From positions 3,038,001 to 3,102,000 of the forward strand of contig NZ_CP024845.1 in NCBI RefSeq assembly GCF_002788215.1: a stretch of 64,000 nucleotides of DNA, written 5' to 3'. Made by a program: the position numbers and the translations under genes. The stretch is from Halohasta litchfieldiae. GTDB taxonomy: Archaea; Halobacteriota; Halobacteria; Halobacteriales; Haloferacaceae. Below are positions 40,809 through 50,374 of this stretch, piece after piece; the first letter of the stretch is position 1; every line of letters starts with the position of its first letter. The notes beneath the pieces are model-generated. The model searched no databases. It worked only from the letters and a program-made list of their open reading frames with translations, and was not told the origin of the DNA.

Positions 40809-41389
40809 TTGGTCTCGACGCTCCGTCGACCGTGATCCAAAGCGTCGGCATTACGCCGGTAGAGCTCTCGCTTTTCGTCTTCGTACTGATTACCGCAGTA
40901 CTGACTGCGCTGTTCCGGGATGTCCTCGCGTCGATTGTCATCTTCGCGGCCTACAGCCTCGGGCTGGCGGTCGTCTACACCTTCTACCGCGCACCCGACG
41001 TGGGGCTGACCGAAGCCGCAATCGGGGCTGGCATAACGACCGTGTTCCTGCTGTTAACGATTGCCAAGACGACCCGACCACCGACCGACGACCTCTTCGA
41101 GTCGATTCACTGGCCAGCGGTCGCCGTCTGTGGGATCTTCGCGCTCGTTGTCGGGTCGACGCTGACTGCGTTCCCCGCAGTCGGCGATCCGAACTCGCCG
41201 ATCCTGACGAATCCGGACGTGACGGGCTACTACCTCGCAAACGCCTACGACGAAACGGGAGTCCACAATGCCGTCACCTCAGTGTTGGCGGCCTACCGTG
41301 GATTCGATACCTTCGGCGAGGCAATCGTCGTCTTCGCCGCAGGCGTCGCAAGCCTGCTCGTCCTCGGCCGGGAGGTGTTCACCGCATGA
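40805..41389 (+). CDS. Mrp subunit corresponding to the MrpA C-terminal part (DUF4040 type)
   Basis: A 194-residue membrane protein. Its middle FYRAPDVGLTEAAIGAGITTVFLL is the DUF4040/MbhD-like segment found near the C terminus of large bacterial MrpA. The remaining helices resemble the MbhE-like part (ENGVHNAVTSVL-type region: ETGVHNAVTSVLAAYRGFDTFGE in two pieces). Haloarchaea thus carry the MrpA tail as a separate gene. Overlaps of 4 bases join it to its neighbours. Confidence 0.85.
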   Translation: MIGLDAPSTVIQSVGITPVELSLFVFVLITAVLTALFRDVLASIVIFAAYSLGLAVVYTFYRAPDVGLTEAAIGAGITTVFLLLTIAKTTRPPTDDLFESIHWPAVAVCGIFALVVGSTLTAFPAVGDPNSPILTNPDVTGYYLANAYDETGVHNAVTSVLAAYRGFDTFGEAIVVFAAGVASLLVLGREVFTA

Positions 41390-42018
41390 GCGATGATTCA
41401 TCCAGTCGACCTGACGAGCGAACGGACGAGCGAACGGACGAGCGAACGGACGGTCGACTGGATCAAGACGGCGTCGCCCGTCAACGTTCGGCGTACTCCG
41501 AAAGTCAGGTCATCATGACGACCGTCAAAGTCGTTATTCCGTTCGTGATGACCTACGGGCTGTTCATCACCTTCCACGGTGCGGACTCGCCCGGTGGCGG
41601 CTTCCAGGGCGGAGCGATCATCGCCTCGGTCGTCCTGATGATCGCTTTCGCCTTCGGCATCGAGTCGACCCGTGAGTGGCTGGCCAACAGCACCGTTGTC
41701 GGCCTCGGCACGCTCGGTGTACTGCTGTTTGCGGCCATTGGCTTCGGGCCGGTACTGCTCGGCGAGAACTTCCTCGAATACACTGCCTACTACCCGGTGT
41801 TTGGGTCGACGCTCGGCCTCAAGGAGTACGAGTTCGTCAAATACGGGATGGAGGCCGTCGAAATCGTCGGCATCGCCTTCATCGTCTCGGGCATCATGAT
41901 GGGGCTGTTTTTCGTCCTCGCGGCGGGCTATACCCCGAGCGTCGACGATCTCGAACCGTCCAGCGAGCTCCGCGACGGTAGCGACACTGCCAGCACGGAG
42001 GGCCAAACCAATGACTAA
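41386..42018 (+). CDS. mrpB: Mrp antiporter subunit B (MnhB domain)
   Basis: A 210-residue membrane protein. After a hydrophilic N terminus with a three-fold DERT repeat, the MnhB domain has VIPFVMTYGLFITFHG, DSPGGGFQGGAIIA and four spans. The start overlaps the preceding gene (ATGA), and the end overlaps mrpC by 8 bases. The N-terminal repeat is coded by a 12-base tandem repeat and is not part of the conserved domain. Confidence 0.9.
   Translation: MSDDSSSRPDERTDERTDERTDGRLDQDGVARQRSAYSESQVIMTTVKVVIPFVMTYGLFITFHGADSPGGGFQGGAIIASVVLMIAFAFGIESTREWLANSTVVGLGTLGVLLFAAIGFGPVLLGENFLEYTAYYPVFGSTLGLKEYEFVKYGMEAVEIVGIAFIVSGIMMGLFFVLAAGYTPSVDDLEPSSELRDGSDTASTEGQTND
41413..41452 (+). repeat. 12-base tandem repeat in mrpB
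   Basis: The unit GACGAGCGAACG is repeated three times in perfect copies plus four bases, encoding Asp-Glu-Arg-Thr repeats in the disordered N terminus of MrpB. Copy number could change without frameshift. Confidence 0.8.
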
Positions 42019-42427
42019 TGTTGCGACACCGCTGATGACCGATTTCGCCGGGCTACTGACAACCGATCTCGTCGGGCTTGCGACGACTCGCCACGCCTAC
42101 GTGCTGTTCGTGCTGCTGTCGACGATTGGACTCTACATGCTCATCGCCAACGAAAACCTCGTGAAGAAGATTATCGGCCTCAATATGTTCCAGACTGGTA
42201 TCTTCCTGTTTTTCATTACGTCGGCCTACCGGGTCGGCGGGAAGGCACCGATTATTACCGATGGCGGCGGTCCCTACGTCAGCCCGCTGCCGCAGGTAAT
42301 CGTCCTGACGGCGATTGTCGTCGGCATCAGTCTGACCGCCGTCGGCCTCGCGCTGACGATCCGCCTTTATAAGGAGTACGGGACGCTCCGTGCCGATGCG
42401 CTGCGGGAGGTGATCGCCGATGAGTGA
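42011..42427 (+). CDS. mrpC: Mrp antiporter subunit C (NuoK-like)
   Basis: A 138-residue three-span protein with LIANENLVKKIIGLNMFQTGIFLFF and PLPQVIVLTAIVVGISLTAVGLAL, the MrpC/NuoK pattern. NuoK-type subunits carry membrane glutamates used in proton movement, and MrpC keeps a related arrangement. It overlaps mrpB by 8 bases and the following large subunit by 8 bases. Confidence 0.92.
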   Translation: MTNVATPLMTDFAGLLTTDLVGLATTRHAYVLFVLLSTIGLYMLIANENLVKKIIGLNMFQTGIFLFFITSAYRVGGKAPIITDGGGPYVSPLPQVIVLTAIVVGISLTAVGLALTIRLYKEYGTLRADALREVIADE

Positions 42428-43964
42428 CGTCCTGCTCGCACTGCTGGTGACGATTCCGCTCACACTTGCGGTGTTCCCGCTCCTGCTTGGACTTCGGTTC
42501 AAGAACGTCGGCTGGCCAATCGCACTGGCTGGCTCGCTGGCGGTAACCGGGATGTCGAGCCTGTTTGCCTGGGATATTTACAGCGCCGACACCGCGGCTG
42601 GCCAACGGTTGGTCCACGAGATGGCGGGCTACCCCGGCCCATACGGGATCGAACTCGTCGGCGATGGGCTCTCGGCGCTGATCACCCTCCTGATCGGTGT
42701 CATCTCGGTCGCGGTCCTGATCTACGGACGGACGACCGGCCCACAGACCAACGCCTTCTACAGCGGCTTCCTCCTGCTGATGGGTGGGCTACTCGGGATG
42801 GCGCTCACCGGCGACCTGTTCAACCTGTTCGTCTTTTTGGAAATCGTTGGCCTCATCACCTACGCGCTGGTCGCCAGCGGCGACAGCGGGATGGCCGCCT
42901 ACGGCGCACTCAAATACCTGTTCCTGGGAACTGTGGGCGCGTCGCTCTACCTGATCGGTGTCGGCTACATGCTCGTCGCCACGGGGACGCTGAACATGCT
43001 GGATCTCCAGTCGACGCTCGCCGGAAGCTACACCGATCCGCTCGTTCAGGCGTCCTTTGGCTTCATTCTCGTCGGTCTCCTGTTGAAGATCGCCGTCTTC
43101 CCGCTGCACACGTGGCAGCCCGACGCCTACACCTACGCGCCGGATACGGTGAGCGCCTACATTTCGGCGCTCGTCTCGACAACCGCCGCGTATGCACTGA
43201 TCCGGATCTCCTACGACGTGTTTACGGTCGACTTCTTTGTGGCCAACCCGTTGATCACCGACGCCGTCGTGCTCGTCGCTTCTATCAGTATCGTCGTCGG
43301 GAGTCTGCTGGCAGCGATGCAAACCGAGATCAAACGCGTGTTCGCCTACTCCTCGGTTGCCCAGTTCGGCATGATCGTCGTTGCCATCGGATTGAATAGC
43401 GAAACCGCGCTCTTCGGTGCGGTGATCCACCTCATCGGCCACGGTCTCATGAAGGCAACGCTGTTCATGGGCGCGGGGATTCTGTCGACCGCGTATGGTG
43501 CAACCACCATTGCGGAGTACGCTGGCCTCGCCAAGCGCGCACCGCTGACAGGCGGGGCGATGGCGGTCACCGGTCTCGCGCTGGTCGGGATTCCGCCATC
43601 GATTGGCCTGCTCGGCAAGTGGTTTATCGCCCTCGGCGCAATCGAACAGGGATCATGGGGCGTTGCGATTGTCATCTTCGTCAGCACGCTGCTGACGCTG
43701 GGCTACGTGGCCCAGATCATCGAGAAGCTCTACTTCAACGCGCCACGCGAAGCAGAGCCGACGGAAGCAGCCGAAAACGAGACCGTTGAGACCGCAGCAC
43801 TCAGTGATTCGCCGGTGGCCGACGGTGGTCGGGCGGCCAGTCCGGTTGCCACCGAGCGACTGGCAGTCGTCGTCGTGCTCGCCGTCTCCACGGTCGTGTT
43901 GTTCGCGTCGGTCGACCTGTTTGAGATACTGCTCGATCCCGTCCTCGGGAGGTTCTTCGCATGA
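42420..43964 (+). CDS. mrpD: Mrp antiporter large subunit, MrpD-like, copy 1
   Basis: A 514-residue proton-conducting membrane subunit (NuoM/N-like) with about 14 spans. LFVFLEIVGLITYALVASG contains the conserved membrane glutamate. LHTWQPDAYTYAPDTVSAYISA has the expected Lys-side helix context. IKRVFAYSSVAQFGMIV follows. It is one of three such paralogues in the operon and is the most like canonical MrpD. Confidence 0.92.
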   Translation: MSDVLLALLVTIPLTLAVFPLLLGLRFKNVGWPIALAGSLAVTGMSSLFAWDIYSADTAAGQRLVHEMAGYPGPYGIELVGDGLSALITLLIGVISVAVLIYGRTTGPQTNAFYSGFLLLMGGLLGMALTGDLFNLFVFLEIVGLITYALVASGDSGMAAYGALKYLFLGTVGASLYLIGVGYMLVATGTLNMLDLQSTLAGSYTDPLVQASFGFILVGLLLKIAVFPLHTWQPDAYTYAPDTVSAYISALVSTTAAYALIRISYDVFTVDFFVANPLITDAVVLVASISIVVGSLLAAMQTEIKRVFAYSSVAQFGMIVVAIGLNSETALFGAVIHLIGHGLMKATLFMGAGILSTAYGATTIAEYAGLAKRAPLTGGAMAVTGLALVGIPPSIGLLGKWFIALGAIEQGSWGVAIVIFVSTLLTLGYVAQIIEKLYFNAPREAEPTEAAENETVETAALSDSPVADGGRAASPVATERLAVVVVLAVSTVVLFASVDLFEILLDPVLGRFFA

Positions 43965-45679
43965 ACGAAATCACAGCTATTCGCCCACTCGCTGCCGTCG
44001 CCGTATCGTTCGTTGCCGCCGCGCTTATCCTCGCGTCGGGCCGCAGACCGAACCTCCGCGAGGCGTGGACGATCCTCGCCTCGGTTTCGATGTTCGGCAT
44101 CGTCGCCAGCATGGTACCCGGCGTCCTCGCCGGAGAAGTGTACGTTACCAATCTCGGGACGATCCTGCCGTACGTCGACTTCGTCCTTCGTGCGGACCCT
44201 CTCGGCGTCCTCTTCGCCTCACTCGCCAGCCTGCTGTGGGTCGTCACGAGTTTCTACAGTATTGGCTACATGCGTGGGCTCGACGAGGACAACCAGACGC
44301 GCTACTTCGCATCGTTCGCCATCTCGGTCGCCTCGGCGGTCGGGATCGCCTTTTCGGGTAACTTGCTGACGATCTTCATCTTCTACGAGGTACTGTCGGT
44401 GGCGACCTACCCACTGGTCGCCCACGACGAGACGCCAGAGGCCCGCGCCGCAGGCCGGAAATACCTCGCCTACACCTTCTTCGGTGGCGGTGTGTTGGTA
44501 CTCGCTGGGACCGTGATGGTCTACTGGCTCACGAGTATTGCCGGGCCCGCTGGGAGTGCAACGGTCGACTTCACGCCGGGCGGGATTGCCGCGCTCGCTA
44601 ACGCCGAGCCGACCGCCGCGTCACTGGCGTTCATTGTTCTCGCACTCGGCTTCGGTGTCAAAGCCGGACTGATGCCGCTCCACCAGTGGCTCCCGAGCGC
44701 GATGGTCGCGCCGACGCCGGTCTCCGGGCTGCTCCACGCGGTCGCCGTCGTCAAAAGCGGTGTGTTCGGCATTGCACGCGTCGTCCTCGACGTATTCGGT
44801 CCCGAGACGCTCTCGAATCTCGGCTCGAACCTCTTTGGCGACCTCGGCATCGCGTTCCCGCTTGCGGTCATCGCAGCGATCACCCTGACGGTCGCCAGCA
44901 TCATCGCTCTGCGGCAGGACAACCTCAAACGCAGGCTGGCCTACTCGACGATAAGCCAGCTTTCCTACATCGTCCTCGGACTCGCGCTACTGGAGGGCAA
45001 TGCCCTCATCGGTGGACTGCTCCACATCCCGGCCCACGCGTTCATGAAGCTCACTCTGTTCTTCTGTGCAGGGATCATCCACGTGGAGACCCATACCGAC
45101 GACATCAGCGATATGGCCGGGATCGGTCGACGGATGCCGCTGACGATGGTCGCCTTCGGGGTGGCCGCCGCCGGGATGGCCGGGATTCCGCTCGTAGCTG
45201 GCTTCGTCAGCAAGTGGTATATCGTCATTGGCGCGTTAGATGGCGGCAACGCGATCTTCGCGGCGGTACTGTTGGCCTCGGGAATACTCAACATTGCCTA
45301 CTTTTGGCCCATCGTCTACCAGGCGTTCTTTGAGTCTCCCGAGGACCACGACGAGAAACCGCTCATCGAAGGCCCATTCGGTGGACGAGAGGCAATGCGG
45401 GCCGACGGTGGCGATAGCCACGAGAGCGACGAGATTACAGAGCCAGAACACGTCGACCATCTCGACGAGCGCCATGGAGGAGAAGACCACCACGGCGGGC
45501 CGCCAGCGAGCGGCTGGGCCAAGAGCAACTGGCGCGGCGGCGAGAGTACATGGTTCATGCTGGGGCCAATCTTGACCGCAGCAGTGCTCTCGCTCCTGCT
45601 CGGGATCGTTCCGCACACAATCGTCTTCCTGCGGATCGTCGAGACGATTGTCGGTAATCTGCCGGGGGTGATGATCTGA
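43961..45679 (+). CDS. Mrp antiporter large subunit, copy 2
   Basis: A 572-residue NuoL/M/N-like subunit. IFIFYEVLSVATYPLVAHDE, MPLHQWLPSAMVAPTPVSGLLHAVAVVKSG and LKRRLAYSTISQLSYIV are the usual proton-path motifs. A His/Asp/Glu-rich loop of about 60 residues (near 475-540) sits before the last helices and does not occur in bacterial MrpD. It overlaps its neighbours by 4 bases and 1 base. The exact equivalent in Bacillus Mrp is uncertain, and it may share the role of the MrpA N-terminal part. Confidence 0.9.
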   Translation: MNEITAIRPLAAVAVSFVAAALILASGRRPNLREAWTILASVSMFGIVASMVPGVLAGEVYVTNLGTILPYVDFVLRADPLGVLFASLASLLWVVTSFYSIGYMRGLDEDNQTRYFASFAISVASAVGIAFSGNLLTIFIFYEVLSVATYPLVAHDETPEARAAGRKYLAYTFFGGGVLVLAGTVMVYWLTSIAGPAGSATVDFTPGGIAALANAEPTAASLAFIVLALGFGVKAGLMPLHQWLPSAMVAPTPVSGLLHAVAVVKSGVFGIARVVLDVFGPETLSNLGSNLFGDLGIAFPLAVIAAITLTVASIIALRQDNLKRRLAYSTISQLSYIVLGLALLEGNALIGGLLHIPAHAFMKLTLFFCAGIIHVETHTDDISDMAGIGRRMPLTMVAFGVAAAGMAGIPLVAGFVSKWYIVIGALDGGNAIFAAVLLASGILNIAYFWPIVYQAFFESPEDHDEKPLIEGPFGGREAMRADGGDSHESDEITEPEHVDHLDERHGGEDHHGGPPASGWAKSNWRGGESTWFMLGPILTAAVLSLLLGIVPHTIVFLRIVETIVGNLPGVMI

Positions 45680-47496
45680 TGACGACTGTACTGACGACCG
45701 CGTCAGCGGGCGCGCTGACGATGGTGCCGCCGGGAGTCGTCCTGTTGGCGGTTGCCATCCTCGTCGCACTGCTCCCGCGACGCGCTGGCCACGCCCTCGG
45801 CGTCGCCGCATCGGCGGTGACCCTCGCATGGGTGTGGACCATCCCGTCCGGAGCCTATCTCCAGACGCAGTTCCTCGGCTTTGAGGCCGTGCTGTTCAAC
45901 GTCGACGAGTTCTCGCGGCTGATGGGGATCATCTTCGCGCTGATCGGCATCGTCGCAGTGGGCTACTCGTATGCCAGCGAGGCCGAGTCGACCCAGACCG
46001 GCATCGCGCTGTCCTACGTAGCGACGAGCTTTGGCGCGGTCTTCGCCGGTGACTGGCTGACGCTCCTCTTCTTCTGGGAGCTGATGGCGGTCACCAGCAC
46101 GCTGTTAGTCTGGCATTACAAGGGGAAAGCGATCCGAGCAGGCTACCGGTATGCGATCTTCCACGGCATCGGCGGCACGCTGCTGATGGCCGCAATCTTG
46201 CAGACCTACGTCGACAAAGGCACCTTCCTGTTTGCCTCCGTGCCCGGCGGCCCGGAGATCGCTGGCATCACAGCCGGACTCCCGGCCGCGCTTGCGGCAA
46301 TCGGTATCGGCGTTAATGTCGGCTTTATCGGGCTCCACACGTGGTTACCGGATACCTACCCGCGGCCGCATATCGCCGCCAGCGTCTTCCTCTGTGTGTT
46401 CACCACGAAGACCGGCGTGTATGGCATGTATCGAGCGTTCCCGGAGGGAAGTCTCGCTATCGCCTACATGGGTGGCGGGATGGCCATCTTCGGCGCGACC
46501 TACGCGTTGTTCCAGAACGATATGCGTCGACTGCTCTCCTACCACATCCAGTCGCAGGTCGGTTACATGATCGCCGGGGTCGGTATCGGGACCGCGCTCT
46601 CCCAAGCAGGGGCCTTTGCCCACGTCTTTAACCACATCCTCTACAAGGGACTGCTGTTCATGACGGCGGGCGTCATCATCTACCGCACTGGCGAGGAGAA
46701 TCTCAAGAAACTCGGTGGGCTGGCCCGACAGATGCCGATTACCGCGGCTTCCTTCACGGTGGCCGCTCTCTCGATTGCTGGCTTCCCCTACTTCAACGGC
46801 TTCGTGAGCAAGGGAATCATCATTGACGGAGCCCACTACACCTTCGGGGAAGGGCCGCTTCCAATCGGGGAGTTCCACACGCTCGAATGGCTGTTGCTGC
46901 TCGGCGGGATCGGGACGTTCATGTCGTTCATCAAGTTCGGCTACTACGCCTTCTTCCACGGCGACTCCGGGTGGGAGGTCGAGGACGCCAACCGTGGGCA
47001 GTCCATGGCGATGGTAACTGTCGCGGTACTCTGTGTTTTCTACGGCGTCTCCGATGCCTCGCTTTTCGCACTGCTGCCGTTCGACGTTACAGATCCGGCC
47101 GTCGTCGACGAGGTGTACACGACCTACACCGTGCCTCACATCATCGAGGGTGTGATCCTCGGCGTCCTCGGACTGATCGGCTTCGCGCTGGTCAAAAAGC
47201 CGTTGTCGAAACTGGGTCGCGTACCCGATGTCGACGCGATCTACAATCCCGCGATGTTCTACGGTGGCCGCGGGCTGGTTGTGGGCGTCACCGAACTCTG
47301 GGCGGGCGTCGACCGCGTCGTCATGCGAACGATTGCCCGACTGAAACAGGCTGGGTCGAACCCACAGGCTGTCGTACAGCGGCTCGGAGTGGGTAGCCCA
47401 GAAAACCCGATCCCGCTCCGGGCGGGTATCGGGCGGAGCATCTTCGTGCTGACCGCGCTCGTCGCAGTCGCACTCACTGTGTTACTGCTGGTCTAA
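45679..47496 (+). CDS. Mrp antiporter large subunit, copy 3
   Basis: A 605-residue NuoL/M-like subunit with LLFFWELMAVTSTLLVWHY, VGFIGLHTWLPDTYPRPH, FLCVFTTKTGVYGMYR and MRRLLSYHIQSQVGYMIAG. The C-terminal 100 residues include a hydrophilic segment and a last helix. It closes the nine-gene Mrp operon, and a TTTTT stretch at about 47532 follows. Three antiporter-like subunits plus the separate MrpA tail could give several proton or sodium paths per complex. Confidence 0.9.
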   Translation: MTTVLTTASAGALTMVPPGVVLLAVAILVALLPRRAGHALGVAASAVTLAWVWTIPSGAYLQTQFLGFEAVLFNVDEFSRLMGIIFALIGIVAVGYSYASEAESTQTGIALSYVATSFGAVFAGDWLTLLFFWELMAVTSTLLVWHYKGKAIRAGYRYAIFHGIGGTLLMAAILQTYVDKGTFLFASVPGGPEIAGITAGLPAALAAIGIGVNVGFIGLHTWLPDTYPRPHIAASVFLCVFTTKTGVYGMYRAFPEGSLAIAYMGGGMAIFGATYALFQNDMRRLLSYHIQSQVGYMIAGVGIGTALSQAGAFAHVFNHILYKGLLFMTAGVIIYRTGEENLKKLGGLARQMPITAASFTVAALSIAGFPYFNGFVSKGIIIDGAHYTFGEGPLPIGEFHTLEWLLLLGGIGTFMSFIKFGYYAFFHGDSGWEVEDANRGQSMAMVTVAVLCVFYGVSDASLFALLPFDVTDPAVVDEVYTTYTVPHIIEGVILGVLGLIGFALVKKPLSKLGRVPDVDAIYNPAMFYGGRGLVVGVTELWAGVDRVVMRTIARLKQAGSNPQAVVQRLGVGSPENPIPLRAGIGRSIFVLTALVAVALTVLLLV

Positions 47497-47560
47497 GCGG
47501 TCGACGCCGTGGCCGTTCACCGATGGAAACGGTTTTTCAGCAGCCAATCCAACGCTCCGT

Positions 47561-48829
47561 ATGAGCCACCGAGTTATTGCGGATCTCTCGCCGGACGAGC
47601 GCGTCGCATTTTTCGAACGCGACGCCGGTATCGATGCCGTCCGAGGGGATGTCGAGGAGATCATCGACCGCGTTAGCACTGAGGGCGATGTTGCACTCCG
47701 CCAGCTGTCGGCCGAACACGACGATGTCGAGGTCGGCAACATTGACGTGACTGATCTCGCCGAGCGAGCACACGAGGAGGTCGACGACGAGATTCTCGAT
47801 GCGATTTCGACCGCAGCCGACAACATCCGTGAGTTCCACGAGCGACAGGTCCCAGACGACTGGCGCGAGGATTTCGACGGCCGGGAGTTAGGCCGTTGCT
47901 ACCGCCCGCTCGAAGGGGTCGGCGTCTACGCCCCCGGCGGCACCGCAGCCTACCCATCCAGCGTCCTGATGGGTGTCATCCCCGCGAAAATCGCAGGCGT
48001 CGACCACATCGCGGTCGCCACACCACCTGCCGATCCGATGAACCCCGTGACGCTCGCGGCGGCCCACGAAGCCGGCGCGGATCGAATCTATGCGGTCGGC
48101 GGCGCGCAGGCTGTCGGCGCGCTTGCCTACGGAACTGAGACCGTGAACGCGGTCGACAAGATCGTCGGTCCCGGAAACAAGTGGGTCACAGCAGCCAAGG
48201 CCGCCGTTCGGGGCGATGTCGAGATCGATTTCCTCGCCGGACCGAGCGAACTGCTCGTGGTCTGTGACGAGACCGCCGACCCGGAGTTCGTCGCCAGCGA
48301 CCTCATCGCACAGGCCGAACACGACCCCAACTCCTCGGTCGTCGCGGTGACTGCTGACGAGGGGACTGCCGCGGCAATCGGCGAGGAACTCAACCAGCAG
48401 GTCGACGACCGCGAGCGAAGCGAGACCATCGAGAAGGCACTGGCTAACGAGGCCAGCGGCGTCCTGCTGGCGCGGTCGATGTCCGAAGCAGTCCTCTTTG
48501 CTGAGGAGTATGCCGCCGAACACCTTTCGATTCAGGCTGACGACGACGAGGCCCTGCTCGACCGGATCGATTCGGCCGGCAGTGTCTTTTTGGGTCCGTA
48601 TACCCCGGTCGCCGCAGGCGATTATGCGTCCGGTACCAATCACGTACTGCCGACTAACGGCGGGGCCAAGCGGTTCGGTGGGCTCTCGGTCGACGCCTTC
48701 CTCCGGTCGACGACGGTCCAGCGACTCGACGAGGAGAGTTTGAGCGGTCTCTCGGAGACGATTACCACGCTCGCCGAAGCCGAGGGGCTGGAGGGCCACG
48801 CCGAGAGCGTCCGGCGGCGGTTCGAGTAG
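47561..48829 (+). CDS. hisD: histidinol dehydrogenase
   Basis: A 422-residue HisD, which oxidises histidinol to histidine in two NAD+-dependent steps. [22 protein letters not shown] is the family core, with [28 protein letters not shown] and [10 protein letters not shown] (active-site Glu-His) in order. No other histidine gene is nearby, which is common in haloarchaea. Confidence 0.96.
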   Translation: MSHRVIADLSPDERVAFFERDAGIDAVRGDVEEIIDRVSTEGDVALRQLSAEHDDVEVGNIDVTDLAERAHEEVDDEILDAISTAADNIREFHERQVPDDWREDFDGRELGRCYRPLEGVGVYAPGGTAAYPSSVLMGVIPAKIAGVDHIAVATPPADPMNPVTLAAAHEAGADRIYAVGGAQAVGALAYGTETVNAVDKIVGPGNKWVTAAKAAVRGDVEIDFLAGPSELLVVCDETADPEFVASDLIAQAEHDPNSSVVAVTADEGTAAAIGEELNQQVDDRERSETIEKALANEASGVLLARSMSEAVLFAEEYAAEHLSIQADDDEALLDRIDSAGSVFLGPYTPVAAGDYASGTNHVLPTNGGAKRFGGLSVDAFLRSTTVQRLDEESLSGLSETITTLAEAEGLEGHAESVRRRFE

Positions 48830-48930
48830 TCAGTAGTCGTCGACTACCAGTGCCGACGCTCTCGGCACGGAACCGGTTCTGATTGCATCCCGTCGTCACA
48901 GTTAACAAGCTTGGAGAGAAAGACAATGGT

Positions 48931-49296
48931 ATGAGCACGGGAACCGTCGACGGCAGTTCGGAATCCGCAGTGGCGGTCTCTGAACTGGCCGCCGAGAAGG
49001 CGCTCGCGTTGATGGACAGCGAGGGAATGGATCGGGATATCGGTGGGCTCCGGCTGTTCGTCCAGCAGGGCGGCTGTGCGGGGCTCTCCTACGGGATGCG
49101 GTTCGACGACGAACCGGAAGACGACGACACGATCACGGTCCACCACGGGCTTCGTGTCTTCGTCGACCCCGCAAGTCTCGACTATATCGGCGGCAGTCGA
49201 CTCGAGTACGAAGACGGCCTGCAGGCCGCGGGATTCCACGTCGAAAACCCCAATGTCGTCTCCGAATGCGGCTGTGGCGAGAGTTTCCGGACGTAG
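48931..49296 (+). CDS. IscA/HesB-type iron-sulfur carrier
   Basis: A 121-residue A-type carrier. The three conserved cysteines are C49 (QQGGCAGLSYGM) and C113/C115 (ECGCGESF). It accepts Fe-S clusters from a scaffold and inserts them into apoproteins. The ATG at 48931 follows a TTAACAA element by about 28 bases. Clients in this window include ferredoxin, CbiX and the XPD-like helicase, though none is linked by operon. Confidence 0.93.
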   Translation: MSTGTVDGSSESAVAVSELAAEKALALMDSEGMDRDIGGLRLFVQQGGCAGLSYGMRFDDEPEDDDTITVHHGLRVFVDPASLDYIGGSRLEYEDGLQAAGFHVENPNVVSECGCGESFRT

Positions 49297-49333
49297 GGCC
49301 ACAGCTAAACCGTTTGCTGTTCTTTCTCCCGGC

Positions 49334-49579
49334 ATGGATCTCGAAGCGCTGACTGTCGAGTCGGAAGGCACTGTCTACGTCGACCGTGAGGATACCGAAC
49401 GCGGCTCCGAAGGCCCATTTTATGCAGTGTATACCACCGAGGCTGCGACCGACCGGTGGGGGTACTTCTGTAGTTCGTGTGAGAGCGTCGACAACGCGAT
49501 GGATACGATGGGGCGGATCGTCTGCAACGAGTGTCCAAACGTCCGCAAACCCGAAGAGTGGGACGCTGCCCACGAGTAG
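49334..49579 (+). CDS. DUF5816-like zinc-ribbon protein
   Basis: An 81-residue protein with two C-x2-C pairs (FCSSCES and CNECPNV), a zinc ribbon, and a C-terminal RKPEEWDAAHE. I recognise it as a short haloarchaeal family that I recall as DUF5816. No biochemical function is known. It starts 37 bases after iscA, so it may be co-transcribed. Confidence 0.75.
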   Translation: MDLEALTVESEGTVYVDREDTERGSEGPFYAVYTTEAATDRWGYFCSSCESVDNAMDTMGRIVCNECPNVRKPEEWDAAHE

Positions 49580-49649
49580 TCGACGGCTAACGGTAGTCTA
49601 GGGCATGTGTGACAAAGTTTATCATACAGGCTATCGTAGGCTCACGTGG

Positions 49650-50003
49650 ATGGCCCCTGTTACCATACCACCGACTGAAGAGGCCAGGACCGTGTTCCGA
49701 CGGCTCGGCTACGCTATTAGCGAGGAGGGTAGCGAGTTCGTCGCGGAACGAAAGTGGCGTCGCGTCCGTGTGACACCACTCTGTGCAGATGATGCCACCC
49801 AGCCAGATCCCGTACTCGGAGATGAATCCGAAACCGGGCTGCGGCTTCGGTGTTTCGTCACATGGATGCAGTGTACAGGGGAGTTACGTGAGTATCTGCG
49901 GACAACAAAACCGCCGTACGACTGGGCAATCATTGGGATCGAAGAAGACGACGACGCGGAGTTCGAAGTCGTCCACCCCGACAGTTCGCTGGCACCAGCG
50001 TAG
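49650..50003 (+). CDS. haloarchaeal protein of unknown function (DUF7116-like)
   Basis: A 117-residue soluble protein. The N-terminal [31 protein letters not shown] resembles a small RNA/DNA-interacting alpha/beta unit of a haloarchaeal family that I recall as DUF7116. The TTTATCAT element about 28 bases before the ATG at 49650 supports this start over a GTG/TTG-type start further upstream. Function unknown. Confidence 0.7.
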   Translation: MAPVTIPPTEEARTVFRRLGYAISEEGSEFVAERKWRRVRVTPLCADDATQPDPVLGDESETGLRLRCFVTWMQCTGELREYLRTTKPPYDWAIIGIEEDDDAEFEVVHPDSSLAPA

Positions 50004-50086
50004 CGTCATCGGCCGGTTGGGCCGACTCTCTGGATACTGTCAGCGTCGGGTACTTTTTGAGGGTGTGCGTTGAACGGACTGCCGCA

Positions 50087-50287
50087 ATGGTACATAAGAA
50101 GGTAACACTGATCGGCAAGAGTCCCGAGAGCTTTGATCGCGCAGTCGACGACGCAATCGACCGCGCCCAAGATACCCTCGACAACGTCCACTGGATCGAA
50201 GTCGAGGAGCTGGGCGTCGAACTCGCAACCGTCGAGGATCGAGAGTATCAGGCGGAAGTGGAAGTCGCCTTCCAGCTCGAAGGGTAG
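50087..50287 (+). CDS. dodecin flavoprotein
   Basis: A 66-residue protein matching dodecin: [35 protein letters not shown] with the Trp that stacks on flavin, and [14 protein letters not shown]. Dodecin forms a hollow 12-mer that stores riboflavin or lumichrome and protects against light-driven damage. The ATG at 50087 is the family start. Confidence 0.95.
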   Translation: MVHKKVTLIGKSPESFDRAVDDAIDRAQDTLDNVHWIEVEELGVELATVEDREYQAEVEVAFQLEG

Positions 50288-50374
50288 CCTCACGGCCGGG
50301 TTCGTTTTTTCTGTTGGATCAATCGCTGGACGGAACGATAGCCTCTTTGCTCCCGCACGGCGAGTCGAAGCCAG

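Noticed and set aside
41386-41460. The 12-base repeats in mrpB as a CRISPR-like or regulatory repeat
   Set aside because: They are in frame, head to tail with no spacers, and simply code a disordered Asp-Glu-Arg-Thr repeat.
42420-47496. The three large membrane subunits as part of respiratory complex I
   Set aside because: They share a tight operon with mrpB, C, E, F and G and no quinone- or iron-sulfur-binding Nuo subunits are nearby, so an Mrp antiporter is the better reading.
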